From Gracilimonas sp. (GTDB lineage: Bacteria; Bacteroidota; Rhodothermia; Balneolales; Balneolaceae): a DNA stretch of 64,000 bases. Below are positions 9,180 to 17,018 of the stretch, in pieces. A program made the position numbers and the translations under genes. The notes beneath the pieces were generated by a model. That model searched no databases and was not told the DNA's origin. It saw only the letters and a list, made by a program, of their open reading frames with translations. The stretch lies in NCBI GenBank assembly GCA_022450045.1, contig JAKURD010000002.1, positions 248,001 through 312,000 on the forward strand. The letters run 5' to 3'. Position 1 is the stretch's first letter, and each line of letters begins with the position of its first letter.

Positions 9180-11675
9180 ATGTCAAAATTTCTCACTCTT
9201 TTTAAGCCAATACTGAAATTTAACTATTCCCATCCATATTGGGTGATATTTGTAAGTTTAATCATTGCTGTCGTCAGCGGCTATTATGCCATTCAACTCC
9301 GTATTGATACCGATATCGCAAACCTTCTCCCGGAAGATAACCCTAATGTACTGGCTCTTGAAAAGCTGAAGGAAACCGTTGGAGGGGAAACTGAGATGCA
9401 GGTGGTGATAAGCTCTCCAAGTTTTGAGGCCAATAAAGCTTTTGCCAAAGACCTGATCGAGCGTTCTCTTGAGCTCTATTATCCACGATATGAGGATAAT
9501 TATTTCAAACGGGCAGAGTTCAGAAGAGAAACGGAATTCACTAAGAACAATGCACTCTACCTGGCCAGTGATGCCGAACTTAATGATATCATAAGCTGGC
9601 TCGAGGACGAAATTGAGCAGGCTAAAGAAGAGGCCAACCCTTTTTATTTTGATCTGGGAGATGAGGAAGAAGAAGAGGATACGAGAGCAGATAGCTTTGA
9701 AGAAAGTTACAATACGTTGGTTCCCACTGAGTACCCGGTTAGTGAGGACAGCACCATTATGGTTGTAAAGTTCTTCCCGACCGGCTCCAAAAGTGATATT
9801 CAGTATCTCGAGGATATGTTTGCAGCATATGAAAATTTATTGGCTTCCATGGAGCCGGCAAGTTATCACCCCGAAATGGAAGTCCGTTTTGGGGGGAGGC
9901 TGAAGCGCCATTTGGAAGAATTGACCTCTATCATGGACGATGTCATCGGAAGTTTTGCCACCGGCATAAGCAGTGTGATCCTTTTAGTGATGTTCTATTT
10001 CTTCATCAAGAAATACCTGCATTATCGAAAAGGAACGAGAGGGAATGGAGAATATTCATTTTGGTCGCATGTGGTAAGGATGCCGGTACCTGTACTTGTT
10101 ATCGGAATTCCGCTGCTTATCAGTCTGGTATGGACCTTTGGTATCACCTACTTCTATCTGGGGATGTTGAATACGATGACTTCCGTGCTTTTTGTGATCC
10201 TATTTGGTTTGGGAATTGATTATGGCATTCATTTCTACGCGCGATATATAGAGTTGAGATCGGCTGGAATGAGTCCATATGAAGCCATTATGACCACCAA
10301 CCGGAAAACGGGAGAAGCGATTGTAGTTTCAGCTTTTACGACGGCTGCGGCATTGTATATATTAATGTTTGCCGACTTCCGCGGGTTCTCTGAGTTCGGA
10401 TTTATATCGGGAACAGGCATCTTGCTGGCTTTATTTGGGATGCTTTACATTATGCCGGCGCTGCTTGTCATCTTAGATGAACGCCTGAACTGGATCCTGC
10501 TAAGCGATGATAAAAAGGAGGAATATTCCGGAGTACATCGTTACCCATTTGCGAGGACCATCGTTACCGTAGGTTTGGTTGCTTCAGCCGTGGTGGTTGG
10601 ATTCAGCGGGAATTTGAGTTTTCAGTATGATTTTGGAGAACTGGAACCGAGTTTCCCCGAGTACGAGGAATTTCGCTCTTTTGCCGGTCAGGTGGAAACT
10701 TCCAACAAAAGAAATCCGGCCTATATTGTAGCCGATAATGACGAGCAGGTACAGGAGATAACGGACATCCTGAATGAGCGTGCCCGAACTGATACTACCT
10801 CACCTACTATTGAAAGTGTGGAAACTTTGCAGGAGCGTTACCCCTCAACAGAAGAAGAAGTGAAGGAAAAACTGCAGAAAATTGCTAAGGTCAGAGAATT
10901 ACTGCAAGATCCTTTTCTTGTAGATCGGGAAGATAAAGAGCTCGATAAACTCCGTCAAGCAGCTCAAACAACCGAACCGTTTGGTATCGATCAGATCCCA
11001 GACTATCTGAAATCCCGCTTTGTTACCAAAGACGGTGAAGTAGGGCGCTTTGTGATCATATATCCGTCAGTAGGATTATCTGATGGCCGTCAATCCATAG
11101 CTTTTAAGGATGATATAAGTGTTGTTACCTTAGACAGCGGAGAAAAATTTTATGCAGCCAGCACCTCCATTGTGGCTGCTTCTATGTTAGATCTCATGCG
11201 CACGGAAAGCCCCTACATGGTAGCTGCTACCTTTATTTTTATTTACTTTTTTATGCTGTTTTCTTTCCGCTCATTCCGGTGGTCGCTTATAGCCATGCTG
11301 CCGCTGTTGGTAGGATTACTCTGGCTGTTCGGGATTATGATGATCTTTGATCTGCAGTTTAACTTCTATAACCTGGTGGTGCTTCCTGCTATACTGGGGA
11401 TAGGGGAGGACAGTGGCGTTCATCTGGCTCATCGTTACCGTGAAGAAGGAAAGAACAGTATGTGGCAGGTTCTGTCCAGTACGGGGCAGCACGTTACGAT
11501 GGGCTCGGTAACCACCATGCTTGGTTTTGCGGGATTATTGTTCACCAACCACCCCGGACTCCAATCCATAGGGGTGATTGCTGTACTTGGAATTGGGATG
11601 ACCCTGCTAACCTCCGTCACCTTTCTGCCTGCCCTCATCCAATGGCTGGAAGACAAAGACTGGATTCGGTTTTAA
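9180..11675 (+). CDS. MMPL/RND-family lipid exporter (HAE3 type)
   Basis: 831 residues with the duplicated RND layout: one membrane helix, a periplasmic loop, five or six helices, then the same again (second half from about residue 460). The sterol-sensing-like segments ILFGLGIDYGIHFYARY and AILGIGEDSGVHLAHRY contain the paired Asp of the proton relay in each half. The length and lack of an adaptor partner fit the MMPL/HpnN-like exporters that shuttle lipids (hopanoids, glycolipids) across the inner membrane. An acidic run of Glu/Asp lies in the first periplasmic loop (about residues 160-170). Monocistronic. Confidence 0.85.
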   Translation: MSKFLTLFKPILKFNYSHPYWVIFVSLIIAVVSGYYAIQLRIDTDIANLLPEDNPNVLALEKLKETVGGETEMQVVISSPSFEANKAFAKDLIERSLELYYPRYEDNYFKRAEFRRETEFTKNNALYLASDAELNDIISWLEDEIEQAKEEANPFYFDLGDEEEEEDTRADSFEESYNTLVPTEYPVSEDSTIMVVKFFPTGSKSDIQYLEDMFAAYENLLASMEPASYHPEMEVRFGGRLKRHLEELTSIMDDVIGSFATGISSVILLVMFYFFIKKYLHYRKGTRGNGEYSFWSHVVRMPVPVLVIGIPLLISLVWTFGITYFYLGMLNTMTSVLFVILFGLGIDYGIHFYARYIELRSAGMSPYEAIMTTNRKTGEAIVVSAFTTAAALYILMFADFRGFSEFGFISGTGILLALFGMLYIMPALLVILDERLNWILLSDDKKEEYSGVHRYPFARTIVTVGLVASAVVVGFSGNLSFQYDFGELEPSFPEYEEFRSFAGQVETSNKRNPAYIVADNDEQVQEITDILNERARTDTTSPTIESVETLQERYPSTEEEVKEKLQKIAKVRELLQDPFLVDREDKELDKLRQAAQTTEPFGIDQIPDYLKSRFVTKDGEVGRFVIIYPSVGLSDGRQSIAFKDDISVVTLDSGEKFYAASTSIVAASMLDLMRTESPYMVAATFIFIYFFMLFSFRSFRWSLIAMLPLLVGLLWLFGIMMIFDLQFNFYNLVVLPAILGIGEDSGVHLAHRYREEGKNSMWQVLSSTGQHVTMGSVTTMLGFAGLLFTNHPGLQSIGVIAVLGIGMTLLTSVTFLPALIQWLEDKDWIRF

Positions 11676-11727
11676 GATTATACTGTTCCCTAAGCGGGTG
11701 ATTTTTCTTTGTAGGGAAAAATTCTGC

Positions 11728-11885
11728 ACCTTCCTGAAGCGGGATGTTATCGGACGATGTTATACGACTAACGAGACGGATAACCTCCCAAAAATCACAT
11801 TATTCGAATAAGAGGGCACAGGAAGGTGGTTTCGGCTTGTTCGCCCTACCAATACCTTCATTCGGATAATATTATGTTAGTGGCA
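11728..11885. repeat. Structured attC-like site A, left of the restriction-modification cassette
   Basis: Non-coding and rich in inverted repeats. CACCTTCCTG (11728-11737) pairs exactly with CAGGAAGGTG (11819-11828). Inside lies GTTATC...GATAAC around GTTA TACGAC TAAC (about 11748-11785), and TTATTCGAATAA is a perfect palindrome. The right edge TGTTAGTGGCA (11875-11885) is the exact reverse complement of TGCCACTAACA at 13997-14007. GTTATACG at 11759 recurs at 14126. This resembles integron attC recombination sites (GTTRRRY/RYYYAAC boxes plus imperfect stem), but the fold is not canonical and no integron integrase is in view. Confidence 0.35.
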
Positions 11886-11990
11886 ATTAAATTGTAAATC
11901 ACAAAAATATTCATTACGGATATAGTTATAAAATATAGTGTTAGTGATAGATCACATCCTTTTAAATTGACTGGAAATCATTTAAGAAAA

Positions 11991-12122
11991 ATGATAGCAA
12001 CTGGTAGTTTAGAAGCATCTGTACCCACTAGAAAAGGGAGGAAAGATTTTAAAATTGTTGGCACAAAACAGGAGCTTTTAGATTTAGCCAATACAATTAC
12101 ACAAGTTGCAAAAAACATGTGA
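11991..12122 (+). CDS. Small basic ORF upstream of the methylase (possibly 5'-truncated)
   Basis: 43 codons from ATG 11991 to TGA 12120; the frame is open back to 11898, giving a possible 75 residues without another good start (a TTG lies at 11967). The product contains TRKGRKDFKIVGTKQELLD and looks protein-like rather than random. I do not recognise it. It ends 49 bp before the methylase on the same strand, so it could be a small partner or regulator of the R-M system, or the tail of a gene cut by the insertion of this cassette. The opposite-strand frame here is only its shadow. Confidence 0.4.
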   Translation: MIATGSLEASVPTRKGRKDFKIVGTKQELLDLANTITQVAKNM

Positions 12123-12171
12123 GTAAATATTTTCCACTTGTAGACAATAAGTATCATTTTTATATTAAGAT

Positions 12172-13272
12172 ATGATTGATAAGTCCACACATAAAATTCA
12201 TTTTAGTAACGCCGGTGATCTGTCAGAAGTAGAGGATAATTCAGTTTCATTGGTTGTAACATCTCCTCCTTATCCTATGATTGAAATGTGGGATGAAAGT
12301 TTTTCTGCTCAAAACAAGGATATTGTCAAAGCATTAGATAAAGGTGAACCAGAACATGCCTTTGAACTCATGCATAAAATTTTGGACGAAGTATGGAAAG
12401 AGTGTTCGCGGGTTTTACGTGATGGTGGTGTAGCCTGCATCAATATCGGAGATGCAACCAGAACGATTGATAAGAAATTTCAGCTTTTTTCCAATCATGC
12501 GAGAATTATTTCTTCATTTGTAGAACTGGGTTTTTCCAACCTTCCGAATATCATCTGGCGCAAACAAACCAATGCACCAAACAAATTTATGGGTTCGGGA
12601 ATGTATCCGCCCGGTGCCTATATCACGCTTGAACATGAGTTTATTTTGGTGTTCAGAAACGGGAATAAGCGAGAGTTTTCGGCAAAAGAAAAACAGAATC
12701 GCAGGGAAAGTGCCTATTTTTGGGAAGATCGTAATAACTGGTTTTCAGATTTATGGGAATTAAAAGGAACTACTCAAGTGCTATCAGAAAACGGAGCACG
12801 GGACAGAAGTGGTGCCTACCCTTTTGAAATTCCCTATCGGCTTATCAATATGTTTTCTGTCAAAGGTGACACCATACTTGATCCGTTTATCGGAACCGGA
12901 ACTACTTCGCTTGCAGCCATTGCATCTGGCCGTAACAGTATTGGATACGAACTGGAATCTGAATTTTCCTCAACTATTGAGCAAACCTTGTTATCAGAAT
13001 CAAATCTGAAATTGATCAACAATACGATTCGCAAACGTATTCTCAATCATAAAGAATTTGTCAATCAGCGAATTGATGAAAAAGGCATTGAAAGCGTAAA
13101 GCATTATAACGAATGGTTTGATTTTCCTGTCATGACAAGACAAGAAAAAGATCTAAAACTTCAATTTGTTGAGAATATTCAAAAGTTGGATAATAACATT
13201 TTCACCTCATCCTATGTTCAGGAAGCTCTAATGGATTATCAGGGTTCTCAGTCTCTTTTTTCGCAAGTATAG
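12172..13272 (+). CDS. Type II DNA methyltransferase, beta class, likely N4-cytosine
   Basis: 366 residues. The catalytic motif TSPPY (residues 30-34) comes first and the SAM-binding motif DPFIGTGTTSLAA (about residue 237) comes late, which is the beta-class order. SPPY rather than D/NPPY favours N4-methylcytosine over N6-methyladenine. It protects host DNA from the nuclease encoded convergently 14 bp downstream. If the nuclease is MjaI-like, the expected target is CTAG, where known partners such as M.MthZI make N4-methylcytosine. A TTG-N20-TATATTAA promoter-like sequence lies just upstream. Confidence 0.85.
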   Translation: MIDKSTHKIHFSNAGDLSEVEDNSVSLVVTSPPYPMIEMWDESFSAQNKDIVKALDKGEPEHAFELMHKILDEVWKECSRVLRDGGVACINIGDATRTIDKKFQLFSNHARIISSFVELGFSNLPNIIWRKQTNAPNKFMGSGMYPPGAYITLEHEFILVFRNGNKREFSAKEKQNRRESAYFWEDRNNWFSDLWELKGTTQVLSENGARDRSGAYPFEIPYRLINMFSVKGDTILDPFIGTGTTSLAAIASGRNSIGYELESEFSSTIEQTLLSESNLKLINNTIRKRILNHKEFVNQRIDEKGIESVKHYNEWFDFPVMTRQEKDLKLQFVENIQKLDNNIFTSSYVQEALMDYQGSQSLFSQV

Positions 13273-13286
13273 ATCAAAAATCGAAT

Positions 13287-13736
13287 TCAATCGTAATACC
13301 GCCTTTCTTCCTCTTTTGTTGCAAGTTGATAATCGGTTTCTTTGATATCAGCGACTTTCTTCAGAATAGCTTCCTGAAAGCGAAGACCAATGAAGGTTTT
13401 GTACAAAACTAAATCTTTGACCCACGTTTCGATCATCTCGCGGTCAATCTTCTTGATTGCATTCTTAAGCTTGATAACCATATCCTCCACTTTATCACTG
13501 GCTCTATCCCTTGCATCAGGGTGCCTTTCCTCATACCACTCAATCCATTCATCAATTGTTCTGCCATCAAATTCCTGAATCAAATCGCTCATTTGTCCCA
13601 CTACTTTGGGTCTGGTACCTTGAGAGTTCTGATTCGCTAAGTTTAATATTTGTGTGGTGTACTTAGGAAAGTCAGGAACTTCTCCAATTACTACATCCTT
13701 AATCTCATCATTGTAAATCTTAACTTTTGTACTCAT
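13287..13736 (-). CDS. Type II restriction endonuclease, MjaI-like
   Basis: 149 residues. The N-terminal half has YTTQILNLANQNSQGTRPK followed by VVGQMSDLIQEF, which I recognise as the conserved block of MjaI-family restriction enzymes (CTAG cutters). That is recall of the family, not a search. The protein is shorter than I expect for MjaI itself (~200 residues), and no obvious PD-(D/E)XK can be pointed to, so activity is uncertain. Its ATG overlaps the stop of the controller gene in a 4-bp ATGA junction, the standard C-R operon arrangement, and it faces the methylase tail to tail. Confidence 0.7.
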   Translation of the reverse strand: MSTKVKIYNDEIKDVVIGEVPDFPKYTTQILNLANQNSQGTRPKVVGQMSDLIQEFDGRTIDEWIEWYEERHPDARDRASDKVEDMVIKLKNAIKKIDREMIETWVKDLVLYKTFIGLRFQEAILKKVADIKETDYQLATKEEERRYYD

Positions 13737-13942
13737 AAATCCTTAAATAATTTACTCAATGATATTTCGAAAGCCTTCGCTATTTTTTCGAGATTAACAA
13801 TGGACACATTCCTTTTACCCTGTTCTATACCAGCGATATAGGTTCTGTCTAATCCACAGAGATTTGCAAACTGCTCCTGGCTTAAATCGCGCTGGTGTCT
13901 CAGTTTCCGAATTTTGTTTCCTATTTTACTTTTAATATCCAT
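13733..13942 (-). CDS. Controller (C) protein, XRE-type helix-turn-helix
   Basis: 69 residues, all helix-turn-helix: IRKLRHQRDLSQEQFANLCG, then LDRTYIAGIEQGKRNVSIVN as the recognition helix region. Size and sequence fit C proteins that time restriction after methylation when a type II system enters a new host. It is first in the C-R operon and overlaps the nuclease by 4 bp. A C-box-like twin palindrome lies 24 bp upstream (13966-13991), so it should activate its own operon at low level and repress it at high level. Confidence 0.85.
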   Translation of the reverse strand: MDIKSKIGNKIRKLRHQRDLSQEQFANLCGLDRTYIAGIEQGKRNVSIVNLEKIAKAFEISLSKLFKDL

Positions 13943-13965
13943 CGGCAGAGAATAGCACTATTGTA

Positions 13966-13991
13966 GCCGATAAATCAACGGACTATAAGTC
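13966..13991 (-). promoter_or_regulatory. C-box operator pair for the controller gene
   Basis: Minus strand reads GACTTATAGTC, a perfect GACT-N3-AGTC palindrome (13981-13991). A 4-bp spacer (CGTT) and a degenerate second half GATTTATCGGC (13966-13976) follow. The 11+4+11 spacing and the GACTTATAGTC core match the known C-box architecture of C-protein regulated R-M systems. It sits directly before the C gene. Confidence 0.7.
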
Positions 13992-13996
13992 ACATC

Positions 13997-14134
13997 TGCC
14001 ACTAACAAGCATTCAACACGGACTTGGTCACTCATTGCATTTAAAAAGATTTTTAGAGTTGCAGTAAGTTCAGACTTTTATCACTTTAGTAGCTAAAAAT
14101 GGCCAAGCCGGTTAAACGCCAGACCGTTATACGC
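13997..14134. repeat. attC-like site B, right of the restriction-modification cassette
   Basis: Begins TGCCACTAACA and ends at GTTATACGC (14126-14134). The inner arms GGACTTGGTCA (about 14020-14030) and TGGCCAAGCC (14100-14109) pair over roughly nine positions with one mismatch. Between them is an AT-rich loop of about 69 nt. Total length near 138 bp and the R''-L''-loop-L'-R' order match integron attC sites; the outer boxes pair only partly (6 of 9). The GTTATACG box is shared with site A. Confidence 0.4.
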
Positions 14135-14186
14135 CTTTCCCTGCTCGTTCGGTTTAAATGTTAATAAGATTAATTACATTGGAAGT

Positions 14187-14426
14187 ATGTCTGAAAAAAA
14201 ACTCATAAAACAACTCAAGAAACTTCCATCTGAAGCCCAAGAAGAAGCGGCGGATTTCGTCGAATTTCTATCTAAAAAGTATCTTCAACAATCAGAAGAA
14301 ACTGATTCATCTAAGAAAAAGTCTATTTTGGAAAGTTCATTTCGGGGAATGTGGAAAGATCGGGAAGACATGCAGGACAGTACAAAATGGGTTCGGGAAC
14401 TTAGAAAAGGTCGATTTTCTGACTAA
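14187..14426 (+). CDS. DUF2281-type antitoxin
   Basis: 79 residues. The start LIKQLKKLPSEAQEEAADFV followed by EFLSKKY is the conserved DUF2281 helix, a small antitoxin family paired with PIN-domain (VapC-like) ribonucleases. The C-terminal part (SSFRGMWKDREDMQDSTKWV) is the usual toxin-binding tail. A PIN-like start follows 8 bp downstream but is broken, so this antitoxin is now an orphan. Toxin-antitoxin pairs are common cargo of the kind of cassette region it occupies. Confidence 0.75.
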   Translation: MSEKKLIKQLKKLPSEAQEEAADFVEFLSKKYLQQSEETDSSKKKSILESSFRGMWKDREDMQDSTKWVRELRKGRFSD

Positions 14427-14434
14427 TCAATTTT

Positions 14435-14560
14435 ATGGCTCAAATTGTAATTATTGACACAGACATTCTCATCGACTTTAGCCTGGACAGATCTGAAACT
14501 GAACCAAAAACCCATGTCTCAATCAAACGGTGCGAGCTTGGCTGCCCAGCGGGGCAGTAG
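14435..14560 (+). pseudogene. Truncated VapC-like PIN toxin
   Basis: ATG 14435 opens IVIIDTDILIDFSLDRSETE, the N-terminal strand of a PIN nuclease with its first catalytic Asp. Homology then stops and the frame ends after 41 codons; PIN toxins are about 130 residues. The remaining ~20 codons look unrelated, so the gene was cut by a deletion or rearrangement. It is coupled to the DUF2281 antitoxin. Confidence 0.65.
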
Positions 14561-14656
14561 CTATTTTTAAGTTTTCGAACCTTCCAGCCTGTGTGAAAAG
14601 TATTATGCTAAAAAAGTGGGGCTAAGTTTATTAGGGAAACAGTTTACTTCAGCAAA

Positions 14657-14692
14657 CCCTCCAAGGATTCAGAATCCTTGGAGGGCTTTTTC
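14657..14692 (+). terminator. Rho-independent terminator
   Basis: Perfect 13-bp stem CCCTCCAAGGATT / AATCCTTGGAGGG with a CAG loop, followed by CTTTTTCC. Ends the antitoxin/PIN transcription unit. Confidence 0.8.
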
Positions 14693-14822
14693 CTAAAAAA
14701 TTAATGAGTCTGTTCACAAGTATTGAGTTTTCCCACAAGCTGTCCGGCTCGGAATGCCACGGAGGATCACCCGGTCAGCTTTTGGAAAAGTTTTTAAGGA
14801 ATTTTATACCCAATGCCCCAAC

Positions 14823-14860
14823 AAAAAAGCCACCCCAATTTCTCAGGATGGCTTAAACTT
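14823..14860 (-). terminator. Rho-independent terminator of the M28 peptidase gene
   Basis: On the minus strand AAGCCATCC pairs with GGGGTGGCTT across a short loop and is followed by a T tract, 60 bp after the peptidase stop. Confidence 0.65.
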
Positions 14861-14919
14861 ATCTGACTAAACAGATATTCATTCGTCGTCTGTCAACGGT
14901 CAATTGGTCCTAACTAAAA

Positions 14920-16464
14920 CTAATTCCCCGTACGGTTCGGAGTTCTTGGCGTTGGCCACTCCATCCGCTCGCCCGTTCTTGGGTTGATGGGGAGAACGGC
15001 TTTATCGCGTGGAAAGGTTTCCGGGTCTTCACTCGCCATATAAGTTAAAATAGCGGTCAGGATCGCATTATTCCGAACATCATCAAAAACGATCTTGTCG
15101 TAGGTATCGCGGTTGGTATGCCAGGTGTAATTCCAGTAGCTCCAGCTCAGCGAGCTCAAAGAGAACCCTGGAGCTTCTGCAGATACAAAGGAAGCATAGT
15201 CAGAACCGCCGCCGCCTGGAGAGCCAGGGAATGTGGTTTCAATATGTTGGGTAATATCACGCGGAACAGCTTCCAGCCAACGGCCCAGGAACTCATAGGC
15301 ATGCAGGAAACCCTGTCCTGAAATTCGGACAACCCGGCCGGTCCCATTATCCTGATTAAAGAGTGCCTGCATATTGTCAACAATCTCAGGATTATCCGCA
15401 ACGTAAGCTGAAGAGCCGTTCAATCCTTGTTCCTCGCCACCCCAAAGTCCTATAATAATGCTTCGCTTGGGATTGGGATATACTTCTTTAAGGATACGAG
15501 CAGCCTCCATCATCGTCACAGATCCGGTTGCATTATCGGTGGCTCCGGTTCCGCCATCCCATGAATCATAATGAGCAGAAAGAATAATATATTCATCAGC
15601 TTTTTCATTTCCGGGGATAGTGGCAATGGTATTGAAGGTCGGTACTTTGCCCAATCTTTTAGATTGCACGTTGATCTTAACTTCAGGTTCACTGTCATAC
15701 TGAACCATGCGATGAAGCATTCCGTAATCCTCGAGGGAAAGATCGATAACCGGGATGTTTTCCGTATTGGCGCTAAAGATCTTATTCACTCCAAAGCCAT
15801 TGGACCATCGGGATTGAAACAGGCCGACTGCTCCTGCTTCTTCCAGTTTCTGGTTGAGATCACGGCCATATCCGATGCGTTCTAAATTTTCTCGCCATGC
15901 CTGACTTTGCACACTTCGATCCTCCTTCATTTTGGCAAAGGATTCTTCCGTTGCAAACTCTTCCCAGTTGTAGTCTGGCCGCCCGGTGAGCTGCGGCTGG
16001 GAGATCAGTATCACCTTTCCTTCTATGGTTTCTAACCAGGAATTAAATTCTTCCTGGCTTTCTACGGTTGGAAGGATATCCACCGAAGCCGTTACGCCGC
16101 CTTCAGGGGTTGCAGGGCTCCAGGCCAGCTGTTGGCCTTCCAGTGAAACCACACGGGGCGAAAGGAGGTCGATGTGGGTGATGCCGCGTTCCCAACCGTC
16201 CCATTCTCCATATTGCTGATTCTCTGCAGAAATACCCCATTCCTCAAATTGAGAAACTGCCCAGTCATGAGCATGCTGCATTTGAGGAGTTCCAACCAGG
16301 CGCGGTCCAATCACATCTGTTAATTGATGGGCAAGTCGTTCAAGTTGAGAATTTTCAGTTGCTTCAGTAATGATGGCCTCAACCACATCATCTGTATTTT
16401 GAGCAAAAACAGATCCTGCAGGCAGTACCATCAGGATAAATAAAAAGTGAACTATTCGTTTCAT
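14920..16464 (-). CDS. Secreted M28-family zinc peptidase
   Basis: 514 residues from the ATG at 16464, chosen because it starts a clear signal peptide (MKRIVHFLFILMVLPAGSVF, cut after AQ). The open frame runs 42 codons further upstream without signal-like sequence. The catalytic domain shows the two-zinc ligands of M28 aminopeptidases/glutamate carboxypeptidases: H298 in ILSAHYDSWDGG, D310, E344-E345 in GGEEQGLNG, D372 in FNQDNGTG, and the final His in WHTNRDTYDKI. A PA-like insert precedes it (about residues 115-245). It should remove N-terminal residues from peptides in the periplasm or outside. Confidence 0.88.
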   Translation of the reverse strand: MKRIVHFLFILMVLPAGSVFAQNTDDVVEAIITEATENSQLERLAHQLTDVIGPRLVGTPQMQHAHDWAVSQFEEWGISAENQQYGEWDGWERGITHIDLLSPRVVSLEGQQLAWSPATPEGGVTASVDILPTVESQEEFNSWLETIEGKVILISQPQLTGRPDYNWEEFATEESFAKMKEDRSVQSQAWRENLERIGYGRDLNQKLEEAGAVGLFQSRWSNGFGVNKIFSANTENIPVIDLSLEDYGMLHRMVQYDSEPEVKINVQSKRLGKVPTFNTIATIPGNEKADEYIILSAHYDSWDGGTGATDNATGSVTMMEAARILKEVYPNPKRSIIIGLWGGEEQGLNGSSAYVADNPEIVDNMQALFNQDNGTGRVVRISGQGFLHAYEFLGRWLEAVPRDITQHIETTFPGSPGGGGSDYASFVSAEAPGFSLSSLSWSYWNYTWHTNRDTYDKIVFDDVRNNAILTAILTYMASEDPETFPRDKAVLPINPRTGERMEWPTPRTPNRTGN

Positions 16465-16553
16465 GTACCTGATCTCCGATTCTATTAAAATTGTAGGGGA
16501 GAATATATTCGATAATGAAATAAAAGAAAGCGGATAATATTTCTTTTTACGAA

Positions 16554-16588
16554 TAAAAAAAGCCACCCGCCAAATGGCGGATGACTTC
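16554..16588 (-). terminator. Rho-independent terminator after the rhodanese gene
   Basis: Minus strand AAGTCATCCGCCA pairs with TGGCGGGTGGCTT (12-13 bp with two G-U pairs), followed by seven T. It separates the rhodanese unit from the peptidase gene. Confidence 0.85.
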
Positions 16589-16608
16589 AAAAGTTTTTGC
16601 TTTATGGG

Positions 16609-16956
16609 TTATACGTCATTGCCGGTGAACTCATATCCTGCAGATTTCCATCCGGAGAGTCCTTCTTCAAAATCACTTACATTCGTATATCCCATTTCCT
16701 CAAGTTTTTGAGCTAACTGAGGTGATGCCGTGCATTCTGCATTGGCGCAGTAAACCACGATCTCAGCATCCATATATGGGAGGATACTTTTTGCAATCTC
16801 AGCATTTTCGGTTGGTATGTTAATTGAACCGGGAATATGCTTTGAAATAAAAGCTTCCTGATCTAATGCGTTGATCAATATAGTATTGTGATTACTGGTA
16901 AGTTTACGATGTAAAGTTTCTGCGTCAATCGTTGTTAGTGTTGTTGTAGCAGTCAT
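16609..16956 (-). CDS. Single-domain rhodanese-like protein
   Basis: 115 residues, one rhodanese domain: ILINALDQEAFISKHIPGSI then INIPTEN, and the active-site strand VVYCANAECTAS with the persulfide-carrying Cys at about residue 70. The loop CANAECTAS is unusual: it contains a second Cys and lacks the Arg/Lys that closes the typical C-x4-R/K loop, so the sulfur acceptor may differ from thiosulfate sulfurtransferases. Cytoplasmic, no signal peptide. Lies 62 bp after the M20 gene on the same strand and ends in its own terminator. Confidence 0.85.
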   Translation of the reverse strand: MTATTTLTTIDAETLHRKLTSNHNTILINALDQEAFISKHIPGSINIPTENAEIAKSILPYMDAEIVVYCANAECTASPQLAQKLEEMGYTNVSDFEEGLSGWKSAGYEFTGNDV

Positions 16957-17018
16957 AATCTTGAGATTAGATTATATTTTCAGTTCTAACTTGTGAACAA
17001 ATAATAGCCGCAAGACAT

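Larger units (their letters stand above)
14561..14919. other. Non-coding stretch between PIN remnant and peptidase
   Basis: No convincing gene. It holds two transcription terminators (14657-14692 on the plus side, 14823-14860 on the minus side) and a small CTGCCC/GGGGCAG hairpin near 14544-14558. A 51-codon frame from 14704 overlaps the minus-strand terminator and shows no recognisable features. Probably the scar at the right edge of the accessory insert. Confidence 0.5.

Noticed and set aside
11978..12190. Minus-strand 70-codon frame upstream of the methylase
   Set aside because: Antisense shadow of the small plus-strand ORF and methylase leader; composition and lack of motifs do not support a gene.
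14704..14859. 51-codon plus-strand frame (MSLFTSIEFSHKLSG...)
   Set aside because: Runs into the minus-strand terminator of the peptidase gene and resembles no family.
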